A DNA stretch of 64,000 nucleotides from Alteromonas hispanica (GTDB taxonomy: Bacteria; Pseudomonadota; Gammaproteobacteria; Enterobacterales; Alteromonadaceae): contig NZ_JAAAWP010000007.1 of assembly GCF_010500915.1 (NCBI RefSeq), positions 186,001 to 250,000 on the forward strand, read 5' to 3'. The position numbers and the translations under genes are program-made. The notes beneath the pieces were generated by a model, which was not told the origin of the DNA, searched no databases, and worked only from the letters and a program-made list of their open reading frames with translations. Below are positions 49,249 through 59,325 of this stretch, piece by piece (the stretch's first letter is position 1; each line of letters begins with the position of its first letter).

Positions 49249-50256
49249 TTATTCGCTGAGTTCACCGCGTAAATTAGCGGTGAGCAATAAATTTATTTGT
49301 TCAAATGAAAGATCTTTACTAAGCAGGTAATGCAATTTTGCTAGCGCGGCCTCTGGTGTCATATCGCTGCCCGATAACACGCCGACCTCTTGTAAGCCAT
49401 GGCCCGTTGCATATCCGCCCATATTTACACGTCCTCGTAAGCACTGAGTACAGTTAACCACGGGGATCTCTCTCGACTTAGCATATTGTAACTGTTCTAT
49501 AAGCCTTGGATTTTGCGGGGCGTTACCCACGCCATAACTGAGAAGTATTAGCGCGTTGACCGGTTGTTGCAGCGTATTTTTGATCACTTCAGACGCAATA
49601 CCGGGATATAGGCTTACCATACCAATGGGTTGGGCGGTCACGTTAGACACTGTGAGCTTGCCTTCAGAATGTTTGGTTAACTCGCCCGCCTTTAATCTAA
49701 TATTGATCCCTGCCTCTAGTAAAGGTGGAAAATTAGGTGAGTCAAACGCGTTAAATCCGTCAGCATCAACTTTGCGACTGCGATTTCCCCGCAATAGGCG
49801 ATTGTTGAAAAACAAACCGACTTCTGCAATGGGATAGTTTGCTGCAATGAACAGTGAGTTCAACAAATTTACCTGTCCATCAGAACGCAACTCCGCCAGA
49901 GGTATTTGAGACCCAGTTACAATAACTGGTTTTGAAAGGTCCTCCAGCATAAAACTTAGGGCTGAGGCGGTATACGCCATGGTGTCAGTGCCATGAAGGA
50001 TGATAAAGCCATCGTAATCATCGTAGTTATTAGCGATATCGTCGGCAATCCGCTGCCAATCGGAGGGATCCATATCCGACGAGTCGATTAGATTATCGTA
50101 CTCATGAATGGTAAAAAGTGGCATTTCGCTGCGATTAAACTCGGGCATTTTAGCCAGCGTTTCGGTTAAAAAACCTGCTGCTGGCACATAGCCTTGATTA
50201 GACGGCTTCATACCGATTGTGCCGCCCGTGTAGGCGATATAAATATGTTTACGCAT
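49249..50256 (-). CDS. ansA: Type I (cytoplasmic) L-asparaginase
   Basis: The 335-residue enzyme hydrolyses asparagine to aspartate and ammonia. The first catalytic threonine is in IAYTGGTIGMKPS and the second set is in FIILHGTDTMAYTASALSFM. No signal peptide is present, which fits the cytosolic AnsA type rather than periplasmic AnsB. The DUF2797 gene follows 11 bp downstream. The start is ATG 50256. Confidence 0.96.
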   Translation of the reverse strand: MRKHIYIAYTGGTIGMKPSNQGYVPAAGFLTETLAKMPEFNRSEMPLFTIHEYDNLIDSSDMDPSDWQRIADDIANNYDDYDGFIILHGTDTMAYTASALSFMLEDLSKPVIVTGSQIPLAELRSDGQVNLLNSLFIAANYPIAEVGLFFNNRLLRGNRSRKVDADGFNAFDSPNFPPLLEAGINIRLKAGELTKHSEGKLTVSNVTAQPIGMVSLYPGIASEVIKNTLQQPVNALILLSYGVGNAPQNPRLIEQLQYAKSREIPVVNCTQCLRGRVNMGGYATGHGLQEVGVLSGSDMTPEAALAKLHYLLSKDLSFEQINLLLTANLRGELSE

Positions 50257-50336
50257 TGCTGACCTTATATCTGATAAGGTTAAGATTTGAGAGGCATTCT
50301 AGCAGTCGCATCAATTTTGTCACTGCCTAAACAAAA

Positions 50337-50364
50337 AAGGCGGCCCGCGTTACGCGGCCGCCTT
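50337..50364 (-). terminator. Intrinsic terminator of lipA
   Basis: AAGGCGGCCCGCG and CGCGGCCGCCTT pair with one bulged base, and the minus-strand transcript continues into a T-run. It lies 18 bp after the lipA stop. Confidence 0.88.
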
Positions 50365-50381
50365 GTAAAGAATAGCGTGTA

Positions 50382-51344
50382 CTATTTTACTTCTACGCCT
50401 GCCGCCTGCTGATCGGCATGGTAGCTTGAACGAACCATAGGACCACATGCAGCATGGGTGAAACCAATTTGTTTTGCGTATTCACCCAGGGCATCAAACT
50501 CCGTAGGATGAACATAACGCTTAACAGGGAAATGGTGACGACTAGGCTGTAAGTATTGACCCAGTGTAAGCATATCTACGTCATGTGCACGCAAATCTCT
50601 AAGTACGCCTTCAATTTCCTCGTTTTCTTCGCCCATACCCATCATCAAACCAGACTTGGTTTTTATGTCAGGATGTTGAGCTTTAAACTTTTTAAGTAAA
50701 TCTAAAGACCACTGATAGTTCGCACCCGGACGGCATTCGCGATAAAGGCGAGGAATGGTTTCAAGGTTGTGATTAAACACGTCAGGAACACCATTTTTAA
50801 ATATTTCTAGTGCACGGTCCATTCGACCTCGGAAGTCTGGTACTAGCACTTCTATCGTTGTGGTAGGGCTGTGCTCTCGAATAGCATTAATACAGTCTAC
50901 AAAGTGCTGTGCGCCGCCGTCACGTAAATCGTCGCGGTCAACAGACGTTATCACGACGTAACGAAGATTCATCTCAGCGATAGTTTTCGCTAACTTTTCG
51001 GGCTCTTCCGCACTAGGGGGCAATGGCTTTCCGTGAGCAACGTCACAGAATGGACAGCGACGGGTACAGATATCACCCAAAATCATAAAAGTAGCTGTGC
51101 CGTGGTTGAAGCACTCTGCTAGGTTAGGGCAGCTCGCTTCTTCACATACCGAGTGCAGGTTGTTTTTTCTCAGCGTTTTCTTTATGTGATCAATCTTATC
51201 TGTTGTGCGAGGCAGCTTAATTTTAATCCACTCAGGCTTCCTCAGCATTTCTTCCTTTTCAGTAGGAACAATAGTGACGGGAATATGTTTTACTTTTTCA
51301 TCATCGCGGAGTTTAACCCCCGCCTTAGGTCGTGCGTTACTCAT
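50382..51344 (-). CDS. lipA: Lipoyl synthase
   Basis: This radical SAM enzyme inserts two sulfurs into the octanoyl group on lipoyl domains. Both iron-sulfur motifs are visible: the auxiliary cluster [12 protein letters not shown] and the radical [11 protein letters not shown]. The C-terminal serine that ligates the auxiliary cluster is in [16 protein letters not shown] 51344 gives 320 residues and has GAAGG upstream. The frame extends to 51386 but only inside lipB. It overlaps lipB by eight bases. Unlike in E. coli, no gene separates lipB from lipA. Confidence 0.97.
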   Translation of the reverse strand: MSNARPKAGVKLRDDEKVKHIPVTIVPTEKEEMLRKPEWIKIKLPRTTDKIDHIKKTLRKNNLHSVCEEASCPNLAECFNHGTATFMILGDICTRRCPFCDVAHGKPLPPSAEEPEKLAKTIAEMNLRYVVITSVDRDDLRDGGAQHFVDCINAIREHSPTTTIEVLVPDFRGRMDRALEIFKNGVPDVFNHNLETIPRLYRECRPGANYQWSLDLLKKFKAQHPDIKTKSGLMMGMGEENEEIEGVLRDLRAHDVDMLTLGQYLQPSRHHFPVKRYVHPTEFDALGEYAKQIGFTHAACGPMVRSSYHADQQAAGVEVK

Positions 51345-52005
51345 CAAAACCTTCTTTATATGTTGTTTCCGTAAAGGAAAGCGCATCTAACAATAAGCGT
51401 GTTAGCTCATTGCCTGCCAGTTCAAGTGAATCCGGACCGTTAAGTCGCGCGGTATCCGTCATTTCCATGCCCGCGTACCCGCATGGGTTTATGCGCTGAA
51501 ATGGTGATAAGTCCATATTAACATTTAACGCCAGCCCATGAAATGAGCAACCATTACGTATTCTTAAGCCAAGAGAACAAACTTTTTGCTCGTTTACATA
51601 CACACCCGGTGCATCTGGCTTTGGGTAAGCCACAACATCATATTGGGCTAGTAGGCCAACTACCGCTTCTTCCATAGCGGTTACAAGATGTCTTACCCCT
51701 AATTTTCTGCGCTTGATATTAAGCAACAAGTATATCACTTGTTGCCCTGGGCCGTGGTAGGTAACCTGCCCACCTCTGTCAACTTGTACAACAGGGATGT
51801 CACCCGGTACAAGTATGTGTTCCGCTTTACCCGCTTGGCCTTGGGTGAAAACGGGGTCGTGCTCAACTAGCCATATTTCATCAATGGTGTCGCTATCGCG
51901 ATCATCGGTAAAGCGCTGCATTGCCTGCCATATAGGCTGATAGGGCTGACGGCCTAGCTGTCGAATAATGACCTTGCCAGCGGCAGACTTTTCTTGGTTA
52001 TTCAC
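51337..52005 (-). CDS. lipB: Octanoyltransferase
   Basis: The 222-residue enzyme moves octanoate from acyl carrier protein to lipoyl domains. The active-site motif [19 protein letters not shown] is near residue 78. The catalytic cysteine is in [14 protein letters not shown], and [20 protein letters not shown] supplies the lysine. The start is GTG 52005, directly after the ybeD stop with no spacer. It feeds LipA, which overlaps its 3' end. Confidence 0.97.
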   Translation of the reverse strand: MNNQEKSAAGKVIIRQLGRQPYQPIWQAMQRFTDDRDSDTIDEIWLVEHDPVFTQGQAGKAEHILVPGDIPVVQVDRGGQVTYHGPGQQVIYLLLNIKRRKLGVRHLVTAMEEAVVGLLAQYDVVAYPKPDAPGVYVNEQKVCSLGLRIRNGCSFHGLALNVNMDLSPFQRINPCGYAGMEMTDTARLNGPDSLELAGNELTRLLLDALSFTETTYKEGFDE

Positions 52006-52269
52006 TTACAGTACAACCCTGACCAACTCAAGCTTTGCAAGCTCAGTGTAAATGGTTTCCATATGCTCTTTGCTGGTAACTCTCACACTTATCGACACCG
52101 AGTGATAATTACCCTTACTACTCGGTTTAATAGCGGGAACATAATCACCAGGAGCATGCTCCTGCAAGCATGTAATAACTTGCTGAGGAAGTTCCTCATG
52201 AGCGACGCCCATCACCTTGAAGGTTTGGTGAGTTGGAAAATCTAATAGTTCGTCGAAACGGGTATCCAT
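52006..52269 (-). CDS. ybeD: DUF493 family protein YbeD
   Basis: The 87-residue protein matches YbeD: FDELLDFPTHQTFKVMG at the start and SKGNYHSVSISVRVTSKEHM in the middle. The fold resembles small regulatory ferredoxin-like domains, but no role is proven. Its place between dacA and lipB is conserved across gammaproteobacteria. The stop abuts the lipB GTG start. Confidence 0.95.
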   Translation of the reverse strand: MDTRFDELLDFPTHQTFKVMGVAHEELPQQVITCLQEHAPGDYVPAIKPSSKGNYHSVSISVRVTSKEHMETIYTELAKLELVRVVL

Positions 52270-52304
52270 GCGATATTCTCGGTATGTTGAATCTTTAAAA
52301 AAAA

Positions 52305-52330
52305 CGGCCAGATTGTAACAAATCTGGCCG
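52305..52330 (-). terminator. Intrinsic terminator of dacA
   Basis: CGGCCAGATT and AATCTGGCCG are perfect 10-bp arms around a six-base loop, followed on the minus strand by eight Ts (52297-52304). It separates dacA from ybeD. Confidence 0.93.
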
Positions 52331-52358
52331 CTTCATAACTAGGGATTAACGCAAATAT

Positions 52359-53543
52359 TTATTCGTCGTTAAATCCAATTTGAAGCATTATGTAATCTTT
52401 TAGGCGGTTAAACATACTGCCTTCATTCACTTCTTGAAGGGTTACCAACGGGTAGCTTGCCACGTCTTCACCGTCGAGCTGTAAGTACAGCTTGCCAACA
52501 ACTTGTCCTTTCGCCAGCGGAGCCTCAAGCTTCTTATCCAGCTCAAAGTTGGCTTCAAGGTTTTCAGTTTGCCCTCTTGGGATGGTAATGGGGGTGGATT
52601 GATTAATTCCAAGGTCTACGGTTTCTCTGTCACCCATGTAAATTCTGTGAGCAACAAAGCTTTGTCCCGCTTGGTAGGGCGTCACCGTTTCAAAGAAGCG
52701 GAAGCCGTACTTAAGTAGCTTTTTATTTTCTACTTTACGCGCGCGCTCGCTGTCTGTACCCATTACTACTGAAATAAGACGCATATCACCTTGTTCAGCT
52801 GAGGTAATTAAGCTGTAGCCAGCGTCTGAAGTATGGCCAGTTTTAATACCATCTACGTTTAGGCTCTTGTCCCACAATAAGCTATTACGGTTGTATTGCT
52901 TAATACCGTTAAATGTAAATTCCTTTTCACTGTATATCGCATACATTTCAGGAGTTTCTGCAATAAGCGCTCTTGAAAGTACAGCCATGTCGCGAGGTGT
53001 TGTGTAATGGTCTGGGTCGTGCAGGCCGTGAGCGTTTACCCAGTTAGAACCAGACATACCTAACGCTTGAGAGTGTGCGTTCATCATGCTGGCGAAGGCA
53101 GATTCAGAGCCCGCAACGTGTTCAGCCATTGCAACACAAGCGTCGTTACCCGATTGGACAACAATACCGCGAAGCAGATCGCTTACAGAAACTTGCGTTC
53201 CTACTTCAATAAACATCTTCGAAGAGTCGGGGAATTTTTTCGCCCAGGCGTTTTCAGAAATAGTGACTTCATCATCAAGGCTGATATTGCCAGCTTGAAG
53301 TTCCTTACCAATAACATAGATAGTCATGATTTTGGTTAAGCTTGCCGGTGCAAGCTGCATGTCTGCATTTTTTTCTGCAATAACATGACCTGTTTCAAAG
53401 TCTGTGAGTAGAAAACCTTCGGCAGCTACCGTGGGAGCGGGAGGTATGACAACCGCGGCATGCGCAACATGAAAAAATACGCCAAGCAGTAAAAAGGCAA
53501 ATGAAAGTGGAAGCGCTTTTGCGCGTGTAATTATTTTGAGCAT
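52359..53543 (-). CDS. dacA: D-alanyl-D-alanine carboxypeptidase (PBP5/6 type)
   Basis: ATG 53543 is followed by a signal peptide ending FFHVAHA before AVVIPP, which makes the mature protein periplasmic. Catalytic motifs are SLTK in APASLTKIMTIYV, SGN in VQSGNDACVAMAEH, and KTG in DGIKTGHTSDAGYSL. A C-terminal amphipathic helix (FNRLKDYIMLQIGF) would anchor it to the inner membrane. It removes the terminal D-Ala from peptidoglycan pentapeptides. The upstream in-frame extension to 53645 lacks signal features. Confidence 0.96.
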   Translation of the reverse strand: MLKIITRAKALPLSFAFLLLGVFFHVAHAAVVIPPAPTVAAEGFLLTDFETGHVIAEKNADMQLAPASLTKIMTIYVIGKELQAGNISLDDEVTISENAWAKKFPDSSKMFIEVGTQVSVSDLLRGIVVQSGNDACVAMAEHVAGSESAFASMMNAHSQALGMSGSNWVNAHGLHDPDHYTTPRDMAVLSRALIAETPEMYAIYSEKEFTFNGIKQYNRNSLLWDKSLNVDGIKTGHTSDAGYSLITSAEQGDMRLISVVMGTDSERARKVENKKLLKYGFRFFETVTPYQAGQSFVAHRIYMGDRETVDLGINQSTPITIPRGQTENLEANFELDKKLEAPLAKGQVVGKLYLQLDGEDVASYPLVTLQEVNEGSMFNRLKDYIMLQIGFNDE

Positions 53544-53775
53544 GGTTTTATTTTCTTTTACCAAGTTATATCCGAGTGAGTTTACAGCTACTCTTAGACC
53601 GACGTTACCGACGCTAAGACTACCCATCCTATAGCGAATAGTCATTGTACTTTAAGATTACAATAGTGACGAAGTCTATCGTAAGGCTGCATTTAGGACT
53701 AGGGTTTACCAAAAAAGTTTCGATTAAAGTAGAACTTACAGGACGAATCACAGGCTCATAAGTGTAAACACATCA

Positions 53776-54729
53776 TTAATGCGGTTGTTTTACTGCATAG
53801 GCATTAGGGTAACCATTTTGCTTAAGCTGCCGAAGCACGTCTTCGAGAGTTTTTTCATCTTCTACAGGGCCTAGCTGCAGTTTATACACATTGTTACTGC
53901 TAGGAAGGTGAGCGGGTAATTGATAAAGCGCCGAAAGAACATGGGATATTGATTTTGCTTTTTCAGCATTGGAAAGTGCCGCCACTTGAATAAAAGTGCC
54001 GTGATTTCTTTCATTGGTGTTTTGAGGAATGGTGGTGTTGACAGCAGGCGAGTTGTTCGTAGTTGTGCTAGCTATTGTTTCTTCAAAATCTACGCTACTA
54101 TCCATGTCCTCAATAGCGTTAGATGCTACCGCAATGCCTAAATACTCGTCATAGCTTACCGTAGGGCTACTGCCAACGGTAACGTTATTGTCTTCATCGA
54201 AATGAATGACTTCTAACTTCACTTTCGCCGTACCCTTGCTGTGATAGCCCAGTTTTACTGCAGCAGCGTAAGACAAATCTATTATTCTATTATCGTGAAA
54301 TGGGCCGCGATCGTTTACGCGAACAATCGCCTGTTTGTTATTTTCTAAGTTTGTCACCCTCACAAAGGAAGGCAAAGGAAGAGTTTTATGTGCCGCGCTC
54401 ATGGCGAACATGTTGTAGGTTTCACCATTGGACGTAAGGTGGCCGTGAAACTTTTGCCCATACCAACTGGCATACCCTGTGGCCTCATAGCCTTTTCCTG
54501 TGCGCATGGGCGTATAACGCTTGCCTAATACTTCGTATGGTCTGTGATTGAAAGATCTGTACGCCTCATATTTAGGCACAGCATCTAGCGTCTCGGGAAC
54601 TTTTGCCACATGTTTGGGGGCTGAGTCTTGAGATTGTGAATAGCGACCAGAGGGCATTTGCTGGCAGCCCGACACTACAAGTATTGCGAGACACATGCAG
54701 AAAAAAGTGTTGCCAGAAAAGCCAGTCAT
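53776..54729 (-). CDS. rlpA: Septal ring lytic transglycosylase RlpA-like lipoprotein
   Basis: A lipobox LVVSGC near residue 22 makes this an outer-membrane lipoprotein. The double-psi beta-barrel domain has GYASWYGQKFHGHLTSNGE and IVRVNDRGPFHDNRIIDLS, including the catalytic Asp-type residues of RlpA. A SPOR-like domain ends the protein (FIQVAALSNAEKAKSISHVL), which would bind denuded septal glycan. Some RlpA proteins cleave such strands; others have no detectable activity. The ATG overlaps the rodA stop by four bases. Confidence 0.94.
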   Translation of the reverse strand: MTGFSGNTFFCMCLAILVVSGCQQMPSGRYSQSQDSAPKHVAKVPETLDAVPKYEAYRSFNHRPYEVLGKRYTPMRTGKGYEATGYASWYGQKFHGHLTSNGETYNMFAMSAAHKTLPLPSFVRVTNLENNKQAIVRVNDRGPFHDNRIIDLSYAAAVKLGYHSKGTAKVKLEVIHFDEDNNVTVGSSPTVSYDEYLGIAVASNAIEDMDSSVDFEETIASTTTNNSPAVNTTIPQNTNERNHGTFIQVAALSNAEKAKSISHVLSALYQLPAHLPSSNNVYKLQLGPVEDEKTLEDVLRQLKQNGYPNAYAVKQPH

Positions 54730-55841
54730 CGGGAAATTAACCGTTTTTGAGTTGCAATTGACATTAGAATGCCGAAACCCGCCATTAATGTCACCATAGA
54801 AGTCCCCCCATAGCTTACAAGCGGTAGAGGCACTCCTACCACGGGTAACAAGCCTGACACCATTCCCATATTCACAAAAACATAAACAAAGAAGGTGAGG
54901 GTAATACTACCGCCAAGCAATTTAGAAAAAGCGTCTTGGGCTCGGCTAGAGATAATTAGACCACGCATAATTATATACAGATAAATCGCTAATAAAACGA
55001 TGACTCCCGTGAGTCCAAACTCCTCACTGAACACTGAAAATATAAAATCGGTGTGACGCTCGGGTAGAAACTCGAGCTGAGACTGGGTGCCTTGTAGCCA
55101 GCCTTTTCCATCAACTCCGCCAGAACCTATCGCTATTTGAGATTGAATAATGTGATAGCCAGAACCAAGGGGATCGCTCTCTGGGTTTAAAAACGTAAGT
55201 ACGCGCTGTTTTTGATAATCCTTCATTAGGAAGAACCACATAATAGGGGCGAATGCGCCAACGAGCGCACCTACCAGTGAGATAAGTTTCCAACTCATAC
55301 CGGCAAGAAAAATGGCAAAAACCCCTGAGCTTGCAATTAACAGCGACGTTCCCAAATCGGGCTGTTTCGCAATCAAAACCGTTGGCACAACCACCATAAT
55401 AAATCCCAAAGCGATGTGGTGTGTACGGGGTGGCAACGTAAATTTGCTGATGTACCAGGCTACCATCATGGGCACAGCCAGCTTCATCAGTTCCGAGGGT
55501 TGAAATCGGATGAAACCTAAATCAAGCCAGCGCTGAGCTCCCTTGCCCATATCGCCAAAAAGCAATACTGCAACCAGCATAAGTAGCCCGCCGACAAAAG
55601 CGATAGGGGAAAGGCGCCGATAAAACCCGGGAGGCAGCTGTGCAAGTACCGCCATAACAACAAAGCTAACGGCTAAGCGGGTAAATTGGCGCTGCATCTG
55701 GCCCATATCTTGTCCAGAGGCCGAGTAAAGGGTTACCAAGCCCACGCCACTTAGTACCAGTAGACCCAGCAGAAGCCAGCCATCAATATGAACTCGCTGA
55801 AGAAAGCTTATTTTATCCGGCGTGATGGCGGTTCTTTTCAT
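54726..55841 (-). CDS. rodA: Peptidoglycan glycosyltransferase RodA
   Basis: The 371-residue SEDS protein has about ten membrane segments. Family segments include GAQRWLDLGFIRFQPSELMK, LPERHTDFIFSVFSEEFGLTG (read here over two segments) and the ending VPLPLVSYGGTSMVTLMAG. It polymerises glycan strands during elongation together with PBP2. The ATG overlaps the mrdA stop by one base (TAATG), so the two partners are coupled. No mltB gene lies between it and rlpA. Confidence 0.97.
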   Translation of the reverse strand: MKRTAITPDKISFLQRVHIDGWLLLGLLVLSGVGLVTLYSASGQDMGQMQRQFTRLAVSFVVMAVLAQLPPGFYRRLSPIAFVGGLLMLVAVLLFGDMGKGAQRWLDLGFIRFQPSELMKLAVPMMVAWYISKFTLPPRTHHIALGFIMVVVPTVLIAKQPDLGTSLLIASSGVFAIFLAGMSWKLISLVGALVGAFAPIMWFFLMKDYQKQRVLTFLNPESDPLGSGYHIIQSQIAIGSGGVDGKGWLQGTQSQLEFLPERHTDFIFSVFSEEFGLTGVIVLLAIYLYIIMRGLIISSRAQDAFSKLLGGSITLTFFVYVFVNMGMVSGLLPVVGVPLPLVSYGGTSMVTLMAGFGILMSIATQKRLISR

Positions 55842-57751
55842 TATTCTTCGCTCTCACTGTCTACATTAACGGTTTCAAAAGTACGACCCCGAAAATAAAA
55901 GTCCATAAGCTTACGGGCAACAGGAGCAGCATTTGAACTACCACCTCCTGCGTTTTCCAGTACTACTGTTATTGAAATTTCTGGATTATCAAACGGGGCA
56001 AAACCGACATAGAGTGCATTGTCGCGCAGCCTTTCATCAACTTCATCTTCGTCGTATTTTTCGTCTTGAGCTACCGTAAAGAGTTGGGCAGTACCTGTTT
56101 TACCCGCAGACTCATAGGGCGTATCGGCAAAAGCAAAGCGCGCTGTTCCTTCTTCGCCGTGCACCACGTCGTGCATGGCATTTAAGACGATGTCGAGATT
56201 TTTAGGATCGTTTATTTGAATAGGCCGAGACGTTTTCAGTGGAATAAGATCATCAACACCGTTGGATTCTTTGTAGCCGCGAATAATTTGAGGAATATAG
56301 CGCTCTCCTCTATTCACCAGGGTATTAATTGAGTGTGTTAATTGAATAGGTGTGGCTGTCCAAAAGCTTTGTCCAATTCCTACCGGAATGGTATCACCAA
56401 TGTACCAGGGTTGGTTAAACCGAGCCCGTTTCCAGCCTCTACTTGGCATATTCGCGTTTGATTCTTCGTACAAGTCTATACCTGTGTAGTCGCCAAAACC
56501 AAACTCCTGCATTGCCTCACTGATTTTGTCGATACCCAAGTTGTAGGCAAGGTCGTAATAGTAAATATCGCAAGACACTTCGATAGCTTTTGCAATATCT
56601 ACTTCACCGTGTCCCCAACGCTTCCAGTCTCTCCAAACATGGGAAACATTAGGCAAGCGGTAACGCCCATTGTCTTTAATAGAGTAATCTTCTGTTACCA
56701 CACCGTCTTCAAGACCTAGTAGGGCAAGGTGAGGCTTTACGGTGGATGCGGGAGAGTATTGGCCTTGAGTGGCACGGTTTATCAATGGTCGGTCGGGCGA
56801 ATTTAATAGCGCTGAATAATTTTTACTGCTAATGCCGTGAACAAATAGGTTGGGGTCGTAGCTAGGATTTGAATAAAGGGCTAGCACGCCGCCGGTTTTA
56901 ACTTCTGTGATAACCACTGCGCCTCGAGTGTCTTCAAGAATGCGCTGGGCCTCCTGCTGTAACGAAAGGTCTATATTAAGAACAATATCTTTTCCAGGTG
57001 TGGGAGGGTCTACGTTAAGCACACGAATAATACGGCCCTGATTATTCACTTCTACTTGTTGATAACCCACAGTGCCGTGCAGCGTTTCTTCGTGATATTT
57101 CTCAATGCCTAATTTACCGATATCGTATGTGGCGGCATAATTATCTTCTTGCCCTGCTTCAACCAGTTTCTGTAAGTCCCGCTTATTAATTCGCGCTACG
57201 TATCCAAGTACATGGGTTAAGGTTTCTTTGTAAGGGTAGTGGCGGGCTAGGCGAGCTTCAATCTGCACCCCTTTGAACTTGTGCTTACTGGCTGAAAAGG
57301 TGGCTACTTCTTTTTCAGACAGTTCCGTTCTCAAAACAACGGGTTTAAAGCGCCGGGTTCCCTTCAAATTAGACTCAAAGCGAGTGAGTTCTTCTTCGGT
57401 AATCGCCATCAGGGAGGTAAGTCTGGCAAGTGTGTCCTCTATGTCATCGACCTTTTCAGGAATGACTTCTAGGCTGAATACGGGACGATTCTCCGCCAAC
57501 AACACGCCGTTTCTGTCGTAAATAAGACCGCGGTTTGGTGCAACAGGCAATACTTTAATACGGTTGCCGTTAGAGCGGGTTTGGTAGTCGTCGTGTTGGG
57601 TCACCTGAAGAGAATACAAATTGTTTAATACAATGCCTAGCATGGCAGTAACAATAATGAAGGCAATGGTGGCGCGACGAGCAAATAAATTCGCTTCCGC
57701 GGTGTGGTCGCGAATAGCCTGGCGCTTACGGTGCATTGACTTCCTTTGCAT
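55841..57751 (-). CDS. mrdA: Penicillin-binding protein 2
   Basis: This 636-residue class B PBP has a membrane anchor (RATIAFIIVTAMLGIVL), a pedestal region from about residue 60, and a C-terminal transpeptidase. The motifs are STVK in YSPASTVKPHLALLG, the second motif SCD in IEVSCDIYYYDLAYN, and KTG in ESAGKTGTAQLF. It crosslinks peptidoglycan for elongation with RodA. The start is ATG 57751, and ATG 57736 is an alternative. Confidence 0.97.
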   Translation of the reverse strand: MQRKSMHRKRQAIRDHTAEANLFARRATIAFIIVTAMLGIVLNNLYSLQVTQHDDYQTRSNGNRIKVLPVAPNRGLIYDRNGVLLAENRPVFSLEVIPEKVDDIEDTLARLTSLMAITEEELTRFESNLKGTRRFKPVVLRTELSEKEVATFSASKHKFKGVQIEARLARHYPYKETLTHVLGYVARINKRDLQKLVEAGQEDNYAATYDIGKLGIEKYHEETLHGTVGYQQVEVNNQGRIIRVLNVDPPTPGKDIVLNIDLSLQQEAQRILEDTRGAVVITEVKTGGVLALYSNPSYDPNLFVHGISSKNYSALLNSPDRPLINRATQGQYSPASTVKPHLALLGLEDGVVTEDYSIKDNGRYRLPNVSHVWRDWKRWGHGEVDIAKAIEVSCDIYYYDLAYNLGIDKISEAMQEFGFGDYTGIDLYEESNANMPSRGWKRARFNQPWYIGDTIPVGIGQSFWTATPIQLTHSINTLVNRGERYIPQIIRGYKESNGVDDLIPLKTSRPIQINDPKNLDIVLNAMHDVVHGEEGTARFAFADTPYESAGKTGTAQLFTVAQDEKYDEDEVDERLRDNALYVGFAPFDNPEISITVVLENAGGGSSNAAPVARKLMDFYFRGRTFETVNVDSESEE

Positions 57752-57763
57752 TAGATGTGACTT

Positions 57764-58234
57764 CTACTCTCTGTGATAAGGATGATTTTGCGTAACCGAC
57801 CACGCTCGATAAACGCTTTCAACCAGTATAATTCGCACTAATGGGTGAGGGAGTGTGAGCGCAGAGAGTGACCATTTTTGTTCAGAGGCTTCAATGCAAG
57901 AAGGCGCAAGTCCCTCAGGGCCGCCAATGAGTAAGCTGACGTCTCTGCCATCCATTTTCCAGTTGTCTAATTGTTTGGCTAGCGTGGGGGTATCCCAAGG
58001 CTTGCCGGTTACCTCAAGAGTGACAATGCGGTTTCCTTTGGGAATAGCTGCCAACATTTGTTCACCCTCTTTTTCTAGAATGCGTTTAATGTCAGCATTT
58101 TTCCCGCGCTTTCCCGCAGGTATTTCGGTTATGTTTACCGGCATGTCGCTTGGGAATCGACGAATAAATTCATCGACCCCAGCAGATACCCATGAGGGCA
58201 TTTTTGTTCCCACAGCAACAATTTGAATTCTCAA
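57764..58234 (-). CDS. rlmH: 23S rRNA pseudouridine-1915 N3-methyltransferase RlmH
   Basis: The 156-residue SPOUT methyltransferase has [20 protein letters not shown], the knot segment [13 protein letters not shown] and the C-terminal [12 protein letters not shown], all nearly invariant in RlmH. It methylates Psi1915 of 23S rRNA on assembled ribosomes. The start is TTG 58234, which fits the family N-terminus exactly ([12 protein letters not shown]). rsfS is upstream, as in E. coli. Confidence 0.97.
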   Translation of the reverse strand: MRIQIVAVGTKMPSWVSAGVDEFIRRFPSDMPVNITEIPAGKRGKNADIKRILEKEGEQMLAAIPKGNRIVTLEVTGKPWDTPTLAKQLDNWKMDGRDVSLLIGGPEGLAPSCIEASEQKWSLSALTLPHPLVRIILVESVYRAWSVTQNHPYHRE

Positions 58235-58328
58235 CGTACTGTCCTTGATTGATGCTGTGCATTACTCAAAAGCATATTCACGGAGTTAACCATTTATAAA
58301 GTGGCTCTTCGTTTGGTGAAGTGGTGAT

Positions 58329-58646
58329 TTAAGCCCAAAGCTTTTCAAGTTGGTAAAAGTCGCGAGTTTCATCCTGCATTACATGCAAAATAACATCGCC
58401 GAAATCTACCAAAACCCACTCTCCAGAGTCTTTACCATCAACATTGCCTGGCGCATGGCCTGCGTTTTTTGCTTCAACCATCACGTTTTCTGCAATCGAA
58501 GAAACGTGTCGCTTTGAATTACCAGAGCAAATGATCATGGTATCTGTAATGGTCGACTTACCTCGAACATCGAGTTCAATGATATCACGGCCTTTCATAT
58601 CGTCTATTTTGTCTTTAACAAACTGCTTAAGTTGTAGACTCTCCAA
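58329..58646 (-). CDS. rsfS: Ribosomal silencing factor RsfS
   Basis: The 105-residue protein carries [20 protein letters not shown] and [20 protein letters not shown], the family core. RsfS binds ribosomal protein L14 and blocks subunit joining in stationary phase. The start is TTG 58646 with GAGGA seven bases upstream and the expected N-terminus. nadD lies 17 bp upstream. E. coli's cobC is absent from this position. Confidence 0.96.
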   Translation of the reverse strand: MESLQLKQFVKDKIDDMKGRDIIELDVRGKSTITDTMIICSGNSKRHVSSIAENVMVEAKNAGHAPGNVDGKDSGEWVLVDFGDVILHVMQDETRDFYQLEKLWA

Positions 58647-58663
58647 GTGTTTTCCTCTTGTGT

Positions 58664-59323
58664 TTATTCGCTGTATAACTGGTTGTCATTGATGTATTCA
58701 ATAACGTTACGGGGTACCCAGCTTTCAATAGTATCAGGAGCGGCATGGTCTAGCGTATCTGCATTTTCACTTGCTATTTCATTACGCAATTGCGTGGAAG
58801 AAATTGTTTTAAGTGGCGTATTTAACAGTAAAACGTGACCACTTTTACGCTGATGTAACCGTTCGATGTCTTGTATGGCGTTTCGCCTGAGCCACTTGGC
58901 TATTGCCGGTGGCGGTGAAAATGTTTCACTGTCTCGCCTCATTACAATAAGGTGGCAATAGTTAAGCAAGCTTTCCCACTCATACCATTTATCGAGATTA
59001 TACAGTGAATCTGCTCCAATGAGAAAACAGATTGTATCATCGTGCTTTGAATTTAATGCACGCAGCGTTTTCACTGTATAAGAGGGAGAAGGCAGTGAGA
59101 GTTCTATGAGTTCGGCACGCAAGCGAGAGTGGGTATCGCAACACCGATGTATCATATTTACCCTGTGGGTTTCAGAAACACTTACCGACTTATGAGGAGC
59201 TAGTTTACAGGGCATCAAATCTACATGTTCTACACCCAATAAATCTGCGGCATACAGCGCTGGAGTAATGTGCCCGTAGTGAGGAGGATTAAATGTGCCC
59301 CCTAGAATAACTCTCAATGCCAC
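58664..59323 (-). CDS. nadD: Nicotinate-nucleotide adenylyltransferase
   Basis: The 219-residue enzyme of NAD synthesis has the nucleotidyltransferase motif [17 protein letters not shown] at the N-terminus. It also has [17 protein letters not shown] and the C-terminal [11 protein letters not shown] motif that binds ATP. The start is GTG 59323, two bases after the holA stop, which implies coupling. Confidence 0.96.
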   Translation of the reverse strand: MALRVILGGTFNPPHYGHITPALYAADLLGVEHVDLMPCKLAPHKSVSVSETHRVNMIHRCCDTHSRLRAELIELSLPSPSYTVKTLRALNSKHDDTICFLIGADSLYNLDKWYEWESLLNYCHLIVMRRDSETFSPPPAIAKWLRRNAIQDIERLHQRKSGHVLLLNTPLKTISSTQLRNEIASENADTLDHAAPDTIESWVPRNVIEYINDNQLYSE

Positions 59324-59325
59324 GG

